Source: DASUBN01 sp035465695
GTDB lineage: Bacteria; Pseudomonadota; Gammaproteobacteria; Natronospirales; REEB76
Assembly: GCA_035465695.1 (NCBI GenBank)
Contig: DATIVR010000057.1
Span: 1 to 64,000 of the forward strand
Direction: 5' to 3'
Length of the DNA stretch: 64,000 nucleotides
The translations under genes and the position numbers were made by a program. Shown here in pieces: positions 51,089 to 58,873 of this stretch. Numbering within the stretch: the first letter of the stretch is position 1; every line of letters begins with the position of its first letter. The notes under the pieces are model-generated. The model ran no database searches. It saw only the letters and a program-made list of their open reading frames with translations, and was not told the DNA's origin.

Positions 51089-52419
51089 GGTAATTGCACC
51101 TTGTCTTTGCGTACATCGAGCCCGCCCAGGGCGTGCCCCATGGCGGCCAGCGCCGCGAACCAGTTGAGACGTGCCTGGACCTGCTGCACGCGGGCGTTGG
51201 CGAGGGTGGCCTGGGCCGAGAGCACGTCCAGGATGCTGTCCAGACCGTTCTTGTAGCGGGCCTGGGTCACATCTGCCGCCTGCTGGGAACTCTTGAGCTG
51301 CAAGTCGGCGGTATCGAGGTTGGAGACCGCGGTGCGCATGTTCTGGTAGGCCTGCCAGACCTCCAGTTGCACCGCCTGGATCAGCTGCTCGTTGGTGGCT
51401 TCCGCCACGTCCACCGCAGCCTCGGCCTGCCGCACTGCGGCATGGTTGGCGAAACCTGCGAATAACGGGAAGCTCAGCGAGAGGTCCGCGTTATAGGCAT
51501 TCACCGTGTTCTTGTCGCCGCCGATATCCGTGGTGGTGCGTCCGGCGCTGCCGTTCAGGCTGAGGCTGGGCCAGCCCCGGCCACGCGCAGCCTCCAGGCT
51601 CGCAACGGCCGCTTGTTGTTGAGCCTTCGACGCCAGCAACTCCGGGCGGGCCTGGGCGGCTTCAGCCAAGAGGTCGTGGATGTTCTGCTCGGGCATCCTG
51701 GCGTTGATCTGTGTGTCCCAGGGCGCGAGCGGCACGTCGGTGTCGGCGGGATACCCCAGCGCGATGGCGAGGATGCCTCGGGCGCCGGCCAGTTGGCCTT
51801 GCGTCGTCTGCAGCGCCAACTTGGCGCCCGCCAGGGCTGCCTCCGCCTGATAGACGTCGCCGATGGTGGCGAGGCCTGAGGTCTTGCGCTGGTTGGCATT
51901 GTCCAGGTTGGCGCTGGCGTCCTGCACGCTCTGTACGTCGGCATCCTGCACCGCCTGCAGGCCCAGTACCTGGTAGTAGTCCTGCTCCACCTGCAGGATG
52001 AGGTCCTGCAGCGTCTGGTTGGCATCCAGTTCCGCCGCGGTGCGTGAGTACTTGGCCGCATCCACGGTTCCGGAGCGGGTGCCGAAGTCGAACAATAGCC
52101 AGCTCAGATTTACGCTGGGCCCGTACAAGGTCTTGGGGGCAGTGGTGGTGGAGGTACCGCTGGCGCTGCGTTGCCGCTGGTAGTCATAGGCCACGCTGAT
52201 CTGCGGCCAATAACCGGCCCTGGCCAGTTCCACGCCGGCATCGCTGTTCCGCACCTCGGCCCAGGCGATCTTGGTGGACGGATTGTTGGATAGCGCGAGG
52301 TCAGTGAGCTGCATCAACGTGAGCGGCTGCTCGAAATGCGGTGCCATGCCGGGTGCCGCACCTGCCGGCGCCGCAGCCACGCTCAAGACCGTTGCCAGCG
52401 TGACGGTGAACAATCGCAT
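51085..52419 (-). CDS. TolC-family outer-membrane efflux protein
   Basis: 444 residues from the ATG at 52417-52419, chosen because a signal peptide ('MRLFTVTLATVLSVAAAPAGA') starts there; an ATG at 52435-52437 would add six residues. Two outer-membrane efflux repeats with helical stretches 'VQDASANLDNANQRKTSGLATIGDVYQAE' (residues about 180-208) and 'ADVTQARYKNGLDSILDVLSAQATL' are visible. No lipobox is present, unlike the metal-pump OMF. It is the first gene of the operon OMF-adaptor-pump-hydrolase and lies divergent from the two-component genes. Confidence 0.92.
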   Translation of the reverse strand: MRLFTVTLATVLSVAAAPAGAAPGMAPHFEQPLTLMQLTDLALSNNPSTKIAWAEVRNSDAGVELARAGYWPQISVAYDYQRQRSASGTSTTTAPKTLYGPSVNLSWLLFDFGTRSGTVDAAKYSRTAAELDANQTLQDLILQVEQDYYQVLGLQAVQDADVQSVQDASANLDNANQRKTSGLATIGDVYQAEAALAGAKLALQTTQGQLAGARGILAIALGYPADTDVPLAPWDTQINARMPEQNIHDLLAEAAQARPELLASKAQQQAAVASLEAARGRGWPSLSLNGSAGRTTTDIGGDKNTVNAYNADLSLSFPLFAGFANHAAVRQAEAAVDVAEATNEQLIQAVQLEVWQAYQNMRTAVSNLDTADLQLKSSQQAADVTQARYKNGLDSILDVLSAQATLANARVQQVQARLNWFAALAAMGHALGGLDVRKDKVQLP

Positions 52420-52536
52420 GGTCGGAGATCTGGGCATAGGTTCGGACTGGCAGGTGAGACGCGTGCGGCCGCGGCAGATCAGCGGCGCCAGCGATGGGCC
52501 GTTATTGTCCCATCCCGCCGTTACTGGGCCGCGAGG

Positions 52537-52556
52537 GATACATTTTGATACAAATA
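52537..52556. promoter_or_regulatory. Tandem 10-bp direct repeat, candidate OmpR-type operator
   Basis: GATACATTTT is followed directly by GATACAAATA in the 209-base gap between the efflux operon and the response-regulator gene. OmpR/PhoB-class regulators bind two head-to-tail half-sites about 10-11 bases apart, and OmpR sites carry a GnTACA core, so this fits autoregulation and control of the divergent pump. It lies about 50-70 bases upstream of the regulator's predicted start point. Confidence 0.45.
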
Positions 52557-52592
52557 GCTCGCTGCGGCATGCGCGCTGCCGAGAGTGCGCGG

Positions 52593-52598
52593 CTAGAA
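52593..52598 (+). promoter_or_regulatory. Candidate -10 box for the response-regulator gene
   Basis: TAGAAT, with a start point near 52605, 24 bases before the ATG. The -35 region is GC-rich and poor, consistent with an activator-dependent promoter. Confidence 0.35.
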
Positions 52599-52628
52599 TC
52601 TCCGCCAGCGAACTTTCTTCCCTGATCC

Positions 52629-53354
52629 ATGACCAAACAAGACCACATCCTGTTGGTGGACGACGACGCGGAGATCCGGGCGCTCCTGTCCGAGTATCTG
52701 TCCCGCGAAGGCTTCCGTGTCACCGCCGTGGCTGACGGCCGCAGCATGGACGAAGCCATGGAAGACAACCGTTTCGACCTCGCGGTTTTGGATCTGATGT
52801 TGCCCGGCGAAGACGGGGTGAGTCTGTGCAAGCGGCTGCGTGCCAAGTCCGTGTTGCCGGTCATCATGCTCACCGCCCGGGGCGAGGAGGCCGACCGTAT
52901 CACCGGTCTTGAGGCGGGCGCCGACGATTACCTGGCCAAACCCTTCAACCCGCGCGAGCTCCTGGCGCGTATCCACAGCGTGCTGCGCCGCGCGCGCACC
53001 CTCCCCGAGGAGGTGACGCCGGAACAGGGTCGGCAGTTCAGCTTCTCCGGATGGAAGCTCGATACGCTCACCCGGCAGCTGGTCTCGGGCGCCGGTGTGA
53101 CCACGCCGCTGTCCGGCGCCGAATACCGGTTGTTGTGCGTATTCCTGCATCACGCCGGTCAGGTCCTGAGCCGCGACCAGCTGACCGAGATGATCCGCGG
53201 CCGGGGCAGTCACATGCCTTTCGACCGCAGCATCGACGTGCAGGTCAGCCGTCTGCGCCAACGCTTGGGTGACGATGGCCGGGTACCGGCCTTGATCCGC
53301 ACAGTGCGCGGCGAAGGTTACGTGTTATCGGTACCCGTGGAAGTGCAGGCCTGA
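52629..53354 (+). CDS. OmpR-family response regulator
   Basis: 241 residues. The receiver domain shows the acidic pair 'LLVDDDAEIRALL', phospho-acceptor Asp55 in 'AVLDLMLPGEDG', Thr in 'IMLTARGEEAD' and Lys in 'DDYLAKPFNPREL'. A winged-helix effector domain follows ('SGAEYRLLCVFLHHAGQVLSRDQL' and 'RSIDVQVSRLRQRL', about residues 165-215), with 'IRTVRGEGYVL' at the end. It is closest in layout to OmpR. The sensor kinase gene overlaps its stop (TGATG). It probably controls the divergent efflux operon; targets elsewhere are possible. Confidence 0.95.
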   Translation: MTKQDHILLVDDDAEIRALLSEYLSREGFRVTAVADGRSMDEAMEDNRFDLAVLDLMLPGEDGVSLCKRLRAKSVLPVIMLTARGEEADRITGLEAGADDYLAKPFNPRELLARIHSVLRRARTLPEEVTPEQGRQFSFSGWKLDTLTRQLVSGAGVTTPLSGAEYRLLCVFLHHAGQVLSRDQLTEMIRGRGSHMPFDRSIDVQVSRLRQRLGDDGRVPALIRTVRGEGYVLSVPVEVQA

Positions 53355-54712
53355 TGCGTTTCTGGCCACGGTCCCTCTATGGCCAGCTGGCGCTGGTGCT
53401 GTTGGCAGGCCTTCTGGTGGCCCAGATCGTGAGCGCGGCTATCAGCCTGGCTGAACGTGACCGGGCGTTATTCCGCTTCAGCGATGCCCAGTGGGCGCTG
53501 CGCGTGGCGCAGGCAGTCCGGCTCATGGACTCCCTTGACGCAAGTGAACGCCAACGCATCGCCGGCATCATCACCACGCCACGCCTGCTGGTGAGCCTGA
53601 GCCCGCAACCGCCCGTGAGCGGCCACTCAGATCCCGCCTCGGCGGACTATGAGGCCGCCCTCAAGGAGACTTTGGGCAGCGAACGTCAGGTGCGGGTGGT
53701 GGTGGCAGAACGCACGCCCGCGGAATCCATGGAAGGCGTACCGGCGACCGTGCACGCTCCCGGCATCAAACGCAGCCAACACGTCATCACCGAAGTACAG
53801 CTGAAGGACGGCAGTTGGGTGAACTTCGACCACCCTCGGCCTTGGGCGCTTACCGACAGCCCCCTCCGGTTGGTGCTGAGTCTGGGGGTGCTGCTGCTGT
53901 CGGTGCTGTTGCTCTCATTCCTGGCGGTGCGTTGGGTGACTCAGCCGCTCTCCACCCTGGCCCGCGCCGCGGATGAACTGGGCCGAGACCTCCACCGGCC
54001 GCCCTTGGCCGAGCAGGGTCCCCTGGAGGTGCGTGCTGCCTCGGCGGCTTTCAACACCATGCAGGCCCGCCTGCGCGACTATATATATGAGCGCACCCGC
54101 ATACTCACGGCGGTCTCCCACGACCTGCGCACGCCCATCACCCGCATGCGCCTGCGCGCCGAGCTCCTGAGCGACGAGTCGCTCAAGGCCAAGCTGGTGC
54201 GCGACCTCCAGGAGATGGAGGAGATGACCAACGCCACGCTCTCGTTCTTGCGTGGATTCGAGGATCGTGAGCCGCTGCAGAGCGTGGACCTCATGGCGTT
54301 GCTGGAGAGCCTGGAGACGGACTCCGTCGATACGGGCTATGACGTGAAGCTCAATGGCCATATCGACCGGCCGGTGATGTTGCGGCCGCGCGCCCTGCGC
54401 CGCCTGCTCGACAACCTGGTCACCAACGCGGTGCGTTACGGCAAGAAGGCGATGGTCACGGTGCAGGACCTAGGAGAAGAGGTAGTGATCCGTGTCCGTG
54501 ACGCCGGCGTCGGCATCCCTCCGGAGGAACTGGAGAAGGTGTTCGAACCGTATTATCGGCTGGAGAAGGCGCGCAGCCAGGAGGGCGGTGGCACCGGCCT
54601 GGGTTTGAGCATCGCTCGTAACATCGCGGAGCTGCATGGGGGAAGGTTGATCCTGCAGAACCATCCGGCGGGCGGGCTGGAAGCGATCTTGACCTTACCC
54701 GCCCGCGACTAG
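53354..54712 (+). CDS. Sensor histidine kinase (EnvZ-like)
   Basis: 452 residues. A helix near residues 8-30, a periplasmic domain of about 130 residues, a second helix (about 175-195), HAMP ('RWVTQPLSTLARAADELG'), then the HisKA box with His256 in 'AVSHDLRTPITRMRLRAELL'. The ATP-binding domain has N box 'LLDNLVTNAVRYG', 'DAGVGIPPEELEKVFEPYYR' and 'GGGTGLGLSIARNI'. This is the EnvZ pattern; the signal is unknown. The last 18 bases overlap, tail to tail, the end of the GT9 gene on the other strand (54695-54712). Confidence 0.95.
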   Translation: MRFWPRSLYGQLALVLLAGLLVAQIVSAAISLAERDRALFRFSDAQWALRVAQAVRLMDSLDASERQRIAGIITTPRLLVSLSPQPPVSGHSDPASADYEAALKETLGSERQVRVVVAERTPAESMEGVPATVHAPGIKRSQHVITEVQLKDGSWVNFDHPRPWALTDSPLRLVLSLGVLLLSVLLLSFLAVRWVTQPLSTLARAADELGRDLHRPPLAEQGPLEVRAASAAFNTMQARLRDYIYERTRILTAVSHDLRTPITRMRLRAELLSDESLKAKLVRDLQEMEEMTNATLSFLRGFEDREPLQSVDLMALLESLETDSVDTGYDVKLNGHIDRPVMLRPRALRRLLDNLVTNAVRYGKKAMVTVQDLGEEVVIRVRDAGVGIPPEELEKVFEPYYRLEKARSQEGGGTGLGLSIARNIAELHGGRLILQNHPAGGLEAILTLPARD

Positions 54713-55774
54713 CCGCTCGCCGCGAGCCTTCGCGGCCATGAGCTCGTCCAGCTTGCCGGTCACGTCTTCCACCCTGATGCAGTCCATGGCCTTCGGATCG
54801 CGCACCCGGGTTCCCCAGGGAGCCGTCTCAGGGGTGAGGTTGTCGAACTGCTTCAAGGCGTCGGGGTAGCGATCGACGCGCCAGCGCTGGCTGAGATAAG
54901 GGCCGGCGCGGTCTGGGTTGGTGGTGGCATAGATGCCGATCACCGGTATCCCTGCGGCGGTGCCCATGTGCACCGGTCCCGAATCCGGGGAGAGCAGCAC
55001 GGTGGCTCGTTTCAGCAGCGCCAGCAATTCCTTCAGGCTGGTCTTGCCTACCAGGTTCACGACCGTGGTCTTCGACAGGGCGCTTATGCGTTCGCCATAG
55101 GCTGTCTCGATCTCGCTGCGGCCACCTGTCACCAGCACCTGCATGCCGTGCTTCCGCGCTGCGTGATCCGCCACTGCGGCGTAGTATTCCGGCTGCCAAC
55201 TGCGCCAGTTGCGGAAGCGTGGATTGGCGCAGGGACTGATGATCAATGTGGGTTGGCTGCCGGGGATCCGCTCCGCAGCGAAGGCGTCGGCCGCCCTAGG
55301 CACCGGGATATCCCAGCGCAGCACGTGCTCCTGGACACCCAGCGCTTCGCTGAAACCGAAGAGGCTGTCCATCACGTGTTGGCGATCCCGGTGCGGGATG
55401 CGGCGGTTGGTGAACAACCACTGGAAGTCGTGGGCACGCTCGCGGTCGAAACCCAGGCGCACCGGCGCCTTCACCGCGAGGCTGCCGATGCTCGCGCGCA
55501 GCGACATCTGCATGTGCAACAGGATATCGAAGCGCCGGCCTTTCAACGCGCGCTTCACCTGCCCGTACGGCCTTTGCGACTTGTCGAAGGTGATAAACTC
55601 GATGCCAGGGATGTCGCCCACCAGACTCGCTTCGAGTTTGCCGATGATCCAGGTGATGCGCGTGGCTGGCCAAGCTTGCTGCAAGGTGCGCACCACCGGA
55701 AGCGTGTGGCACACGTCGCCTACCGCTGAAAGGCGCATCACGCACAGCGATTCGGGAGCGGGCGGTTTGGCCAT
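54695..55774 (-). CDS. Glycosyltransferase family 9 (LPS heptosyltransferase-like)
   Basis: 359 residues from the ATG at 55772-55774; a longer frame would start inside the intergenic and kdkA region. The GT9 opening 'CVMRLSAVGDVCHTLPVVR', 'WIIGKLEASLVGDI', 'LIISPCANPRFRNW' and the nucleotide-binding 'VLLSPDSGPVHMGTAAGIPVIGIYATTNP' (about residues 270-300) are present. It most likely adds L-glycero-D-manno-heptose to the LPS inner core at the cytoplasmic face, in keeping with adjacent kdkA and nearby hldE and waaA. Heptosyltransferase I and II cannot be separated here. Confidence 0.9.
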   Translation of the reverse strand: MAKPPAPESLCVMRLSAVGDVCHTLPVVRTLQQAWPATRITWIIGKLEASLVGDIPGIEFITFDKSQRPYGQVKRALKGRRFDILLHMQMSLRASIGSLAVKAPVRLGFDRERAHDFQWLFTNRRIPHRDRQHVMDSLFGFSEALGVQEHVLRWDIPVPRAADAFAAERIPGSQPTLIISPCANPRFRNWRSWQPEYYAAVADHAARKHGMQVLVTGGRSEIETAYGERISALSKTTVVNLVGKTSLKELLALLKRATVLLSPDSGPVHMGTAAGIPVIGIYATTNPDRAGPYLSQRWRVDRYPDALKQFDNLTPETAPWGTRVRDPKAMDCIRVEDVTGKLDELMAAKARGERLVAGG

Positions 55775-55792
55775 GTCGGGAGACCGTTTGGG

Positions 55793-56479
55793 ATGACGGC
55801 GATGCAACTGGAATCCGGGCGCGCGGTCATCCTATACGATGACGCACTGGTTGACCACGCGGACCCGGCATTGTTCGTGCCACCGGTGGAGGCCGCCGCG
55901 GCCGTGGGTGGGCGCGGCAGCGCCTGGCTGGTCCAGCATGGCGCGGATCAGTGGGTGTTGCGGCATTATCGGCGCGGCGGGCTGCCTGGTCGTTTCATCC
56001 ACGACGCCTATCTATGGACCGGACTGGAAGTCACCCGCGCCTGGCGCGAGTGGCGCCTGCTGTACTCGCTGTATCAGGAAGGACTGCCGGTGCCGCAGCC
56101 GGTGGCGGCCCAGGTGGTCCGGACCGGATTCATCTACCGAGCCGACCTCATCACCCGGCGCATCCTGGCCGCCAGCAGCATCGCGACGCTGATGGAGGGG
56201 GGCGGCGAGAGCCGCATTCCCTGGTCTGAAGCCGGCCGCACGGTGCGCAGGCTTCACGACGCCGGTGTCTTCCACGCGGACCTGAACGCCCATAACTTGC
56301 TGGTGGACGCCGCCGCCAAGGTGCACGTCATCGATCTTGACCGCGGAGAGCGGCGCGGTCCAGGCGCCTGGCGGCAGGCGAACCTGGCGCGGCTCGAGCG
56401 TTCATTGTGCAAGCTGACCGGATCCAAAGCTGTCATCGCACCGGCATGGGCGGCGTTCTTGGACGGGTACAGAGCCTGA
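55793..56479 (+). CDS. kdkA: 3-deoxy-D-manno-octulosonic acid kinase
   Basis: 228 residues of the WaaP/KdkA kinase family. 'GGRGSAWLV' resembles the glycine loop, 'LRHYRRGGLPGRFIHDAYLWTG' is the KdkA signature (residues about 57-78), and the catalytic loop reads 'HDAGVFHADLNAHNLLVD' with 'VIDLDRGERR' after it. It phosphorylates Kdo of the LPS inner core at O-4, as in Haemophilus and Xanthomonas-type bacteria with a single phosphorylated Kdo. It is divergent from the GT9 gene (18 bases apart). ATG 55802 is an alternative start three residues in. Confidence 0.92.
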   Translation: MTAMQLESGRAVILYDDALVDHADPALFVPPVEAAAAVGGRGSAWLVQHGADQWVLRHYRRGGLPGRFIHDAYLWTGLEVTRAWREWRLLYSLYQEGLPVPQPVAAQVVRTGFIYRADLITRRILAASSIATLMEGGGESRIPWSEAGRTVRRLHDAGVFHADLNAHNLLVDAAAKVHVIDLDRGERRGPGAWRQANLARLERSLCKLTGSKAVIAPAWAAFLDGYRA

Positions 56480-56495
56480 GGCCTAGCCCGAACCC

Positions 56496-57836
56496 ATGAA
56501 CATGACGTCACGTCACCTCGCGGTCTTATCGTTGGCGATGCTGTTGTCAGCCTGTGACAAGAGTCCGCAGAACTCTACACCCGCTTCAGCGCCGGCCGGC
56601 GCCACGCATGCCCCTGCGGCAGCCGTGACTGCGCCTGCACCGGTCAGCGCGCCCGCCGCCACCACCGCGCCGGCTGCTGCCAGTGACAATGGCCCCGAGG
56701 TCGCCGGTTCGGTGGCGGTGGCCCAAGGCAGCGTCGCTGATACGGCGAAAGACGGCACGGTACGGCAACTCAAGGACGGGGATGACGTCTATCCGGGCGA
56801 TCTTTTCTTGGTGGGCCCCGACAGTTATCTGGACCTGGACTTGGAGGACTCCGGACGCATCCTGCTGCATCCCAATACCAGGTTCCAGATCGAGAGCTAT
56901 CATTTCGACCCGGCGGCCCACGATCCTAACGCTCCGACCGATGCGAATGGCCAGCCGCTCATCAAGCCCGAGCAACCGGAGAACGCGTTCTTCCGCCTGA
57001 TCAAGGGTGGCCTGCGCGCGGTCGATGGATTGATCGGCCACAGCTCCCCCCAGAACTATGCGGTGGAGACCCCGGTGGCCACCATCGGTGTGCGCGGCAC
57101 CGCCTTCGATGTGCGGTATTGCGGCGACGACTGTGGTGACGAGGCGGATGCCGCGGGCAAGCCGGAGAACGGGCTCTATACCTCGGTGACCGAGGGCACG
57201 GTGGATGTGAAGAACGATGACGGCGACGTCGTCACCCCCGCTGGCCATTCGGGGTTCGTACGGAGCCGCAAGCAGCGCATGCAGGCCCTGGCTACGCCGC
57301 CCAGGGTGCTACGCCATATGGGTCTGCCGGAGGCCCTGAAAGCGCGAGCCACGAGGAACCGCAGCCAGATCCAGGTGCGCCGCCAGCAACGCCTACAACG
57401 GATGATCGAACGCCGTCGTCAGGCCTTGCAGAAGGCCCATGCCGCCGGCAGGCCCGCGGCGGCTACACCGCCAGGAAGGCGAGGCCAGCGCCGGGAAGAG
57501 AAGCGCGGCACCGCCCAACGCCCGGCCCACAAGGCCGCCCGCATGCAGCAGCGCGAGGAACGCCGACAGGAACGGAAGCAGAAGCGGCAGGCATTACCCG
57601 GCAAAGGAAAGGTCGGGCCGGCCGGGCAGGCGTCTACGCCGCCCGAACGACGGCAGCAGCGCCTTGAGGTACGTCAGCGCGCGCTGATGCAAGAGAATAA
57701 GGCCGCGCATTCGAAACCGGACACTGTGCCCCGCGCCGCGAAGGGGACGCAGAAACAAGGCGACGCCCGTTGCAAGGGCAGACTCCGCCGCGGCAAGAAG
57801 CAGGAAAGAGATAAGGACAAATGCGGAGGCGGCTGA
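56496..57836 (+). CDS. FecR-domain lipoprotein with long basic C-terminal tail
   Basis: 446 residues. A lipobox 'MLLSAC' (Cys20) is followed by an Ala/Pro/Thr linker (about 25-65). Residues about 70-250 are a FecR-like beta domain: 'GDDVYPGDLFLVGPDSYLDLDLED', 'FFRLIKGGLRAVDG' and 'VETPVATIGVRGTAFDVRYC', with a four-Cys/acidic insert 'CGDDCGDEAD'. From about residue 254 to the end the sequence is Arg/Lys/Gln-rich (about 57 Arg+Lys, about 15 Asp+Glu by my count), probably helical. FecR domains in non-TonB contexts bind or sense extracytoplasmic partners. The tail might bind anionic LPS or peptidoglycan; that is inference. It starts 17 bases after kdkA. Confidence 0.82.
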   Translation: MNMTSRHLAVLSLAMLLSACDKSPQNSTPASAPAGATHAPAAAVTAPAPVSAPAATTAPAAASDNGPEVAGSVAVAQGSVADTAKDGTVRQLKDGDDVYPGDLFLVGPDSYLDLDLEDSGRILLHPNTRFQIESYHFDPAAHDPNAPTDANGQPLIKPEQPENAFFRLIKGGLRAVDGLIGHSSPQNYAVETPVATIGVRGTAFDVRYCGDDCGDEADAAGKPENGLYTSVTEGTVDVKNDDGDVVTPAGHSGFVRSRKQRMQALATPPRVLRHMGLPEALKARATRNRSQIQVRRQQRLQRMIERRRQALQKAHAAGRPAAATPPGRRGQRREEKRGTAQRPAHKAARMQQREERRQERKQKRQALPGKGKVGPAGQASTPPERRQQRLEVRQRALMQENKAAHSKPDTVPRAAKGTQKQGDARCKGRLRRGKKQERDKDKCGGG

Positions 57837-57909
57837 CCGCCAGGCCCATCCGTATCGCTATCTGCGAAACCCCTTGGCCACGAGATCATTCACGAGCCGA
57901 TGGCGGAAT

Positions 57910-58794
57910 TTAGTCGCGAGGCACTACCTTGAAACGGTCATGGCTCCAGAGGTACTGCTCCGGCACTTTTCGGATATGGTCTTCCAATAGCCTGTTCACC
58001 CGCACCAGATCCGCCACCGGGTCATCGCTGGGAAAGTCTTCCAGGGCTGGTAGCACCGTGACCTTGTAGCCCTGCATCCCAGGCAGGCGCTCACCGAAGA
58101 ATGGAACCACCGCCGCACCGCTCGTCTTCGCGAGCTTCGGCAGGCCCGGGTTCGTAGGAGCAGGGATGCCGAAGAACGGCACCTGGACGCTGTTCTTGCC
58201 CCGGTAACCCTGGTCGGTGGCGTACCAGATGGGCTTGCCGTCCTTGAGGCTGCGCAGCAGCATGCGCACGTCGTTGCGTTGGATGGCGTGCTCGAAGAGC
58301 TTCTCCCGGGCACGGCGCATCACATACTCGATCACAGGATTGCGGATCGGGCGATACAGCATGAAGAGATCGGTATGCAACCCGAGCATACGGCCGCAGA
58401 TCTCGAGCGTCGTGAAATGCCCTGCCAGCAGGATCACGCCCTTGCCACGCGCCCGGGCGGCCTTCAGGTTCTCCAGCCCTTCGACGGGGCCCAGGCGATC
58501 CATGCGTTCACGGCTCGCCCACCAGCACATGCCGAACTCGATGATGGCGGTGCCCATGGAGGTGAAATGTCTGCGTGCCAGTGTGTAACGGGCCCGCTCA
58601 TCGAGCTCCGGGAAGCACAGCGCGAGGTTCTTGAGTGTGATGCGGCGACGGCGCGGCGCCACCTGCCAGAACAGCCAGCCCGTGGCGCGGCCCAACATGA
58701 GTTGCACCGGATAGGGCAGCAGGACACCGAGCCGGATGTAACCGATCAGCAGCCAGGCGGGCCAGTTACGCGGGTGGAAAAGCTCGGCCTTCAT
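57910..58794 (-). CDS. Lipid A biosynthesis acyltransferase (LpxL/HtrB family)
   Basis: 294 residues. A membrane-proximal helix ('LLIGYIRLGVLLPYPVQLML'), the catalytic HxxxxE as His126-Glu131 in 'LLAGHFTTLE', then 'YRPIRNPVIE' and 'GKPIWYATDQGYRGKNSVQVPFFG' (about residues 195-220) match LpxL-type enzymes. They add a secondary acyl chain to Kdo2-lipid IVA at the inner membrane. Divergent from hldE across a 79-base gap with promoter elements in both directions. LpxL and LpxM are hard to tell apart; LpxL is likelier from the motifs and from being the only copy here. Confidence 0.9.
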   Translation of the reverse strand: MKAELFHPRNWPAWLLIGYIRLGVLLPYPVQLMLGRATGWLFWQVAPRRRRITLKNLALCFPELDERARYTLARRHFTSMGTAIIEFGMCWWASRERMDRLGPVEGLENLKAARARGKGVILLAGHFTTLEICGRMLGLHTDLFMLYRPIRNPVIEYVMRRAREKLFEHAIQRNDVRMLLRSLKDGKPIWYATDQGYRGKNSVQVPFFGIPAPTNPGLPKLAKTSGAAVVPFFGERLPGMQGYKVTVLPALEDFPSDDPVADLVRVNRLLEDHIRKVPEQYLWSHDRFKVVPRD

Positions 58795-58803
58795 GCAGGG
58801 CGC

Positions 58804-58809
58804 AGTATA
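58804..58809 (-). promoter_or_regulatory. Candidate -10 box for the acyltransferase gene
   Basis: Reads TATACT on the minus strand (5/6). Its predicted start point (about 58797) is only about three bases before the ATG at 58794, so the transcript would be almost leaderless, or the true start codon lies further in. Confidence 0.3.
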
Positions 58810-58828
58810 AGATGCCGGACCACTCGCA

Positions 58829-58837
58829 TGCTATGAT
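58829..58837 (+). promoter_or_regulatory. Extended -10 promoter candidate for hldE
   Basis: TGCTATGAT, identical to the element before holA (28774-28782). The predicted start point is near 58844, leaving a leader of about 30 bases with CAGGGGC as ribosome binding site before the ATG at 58874. Confidence 0.45.
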
Positions 58838-58873
58838 GCCGGGCGGTTTTTCGAAGCGATTTCAGGGGCTTGC

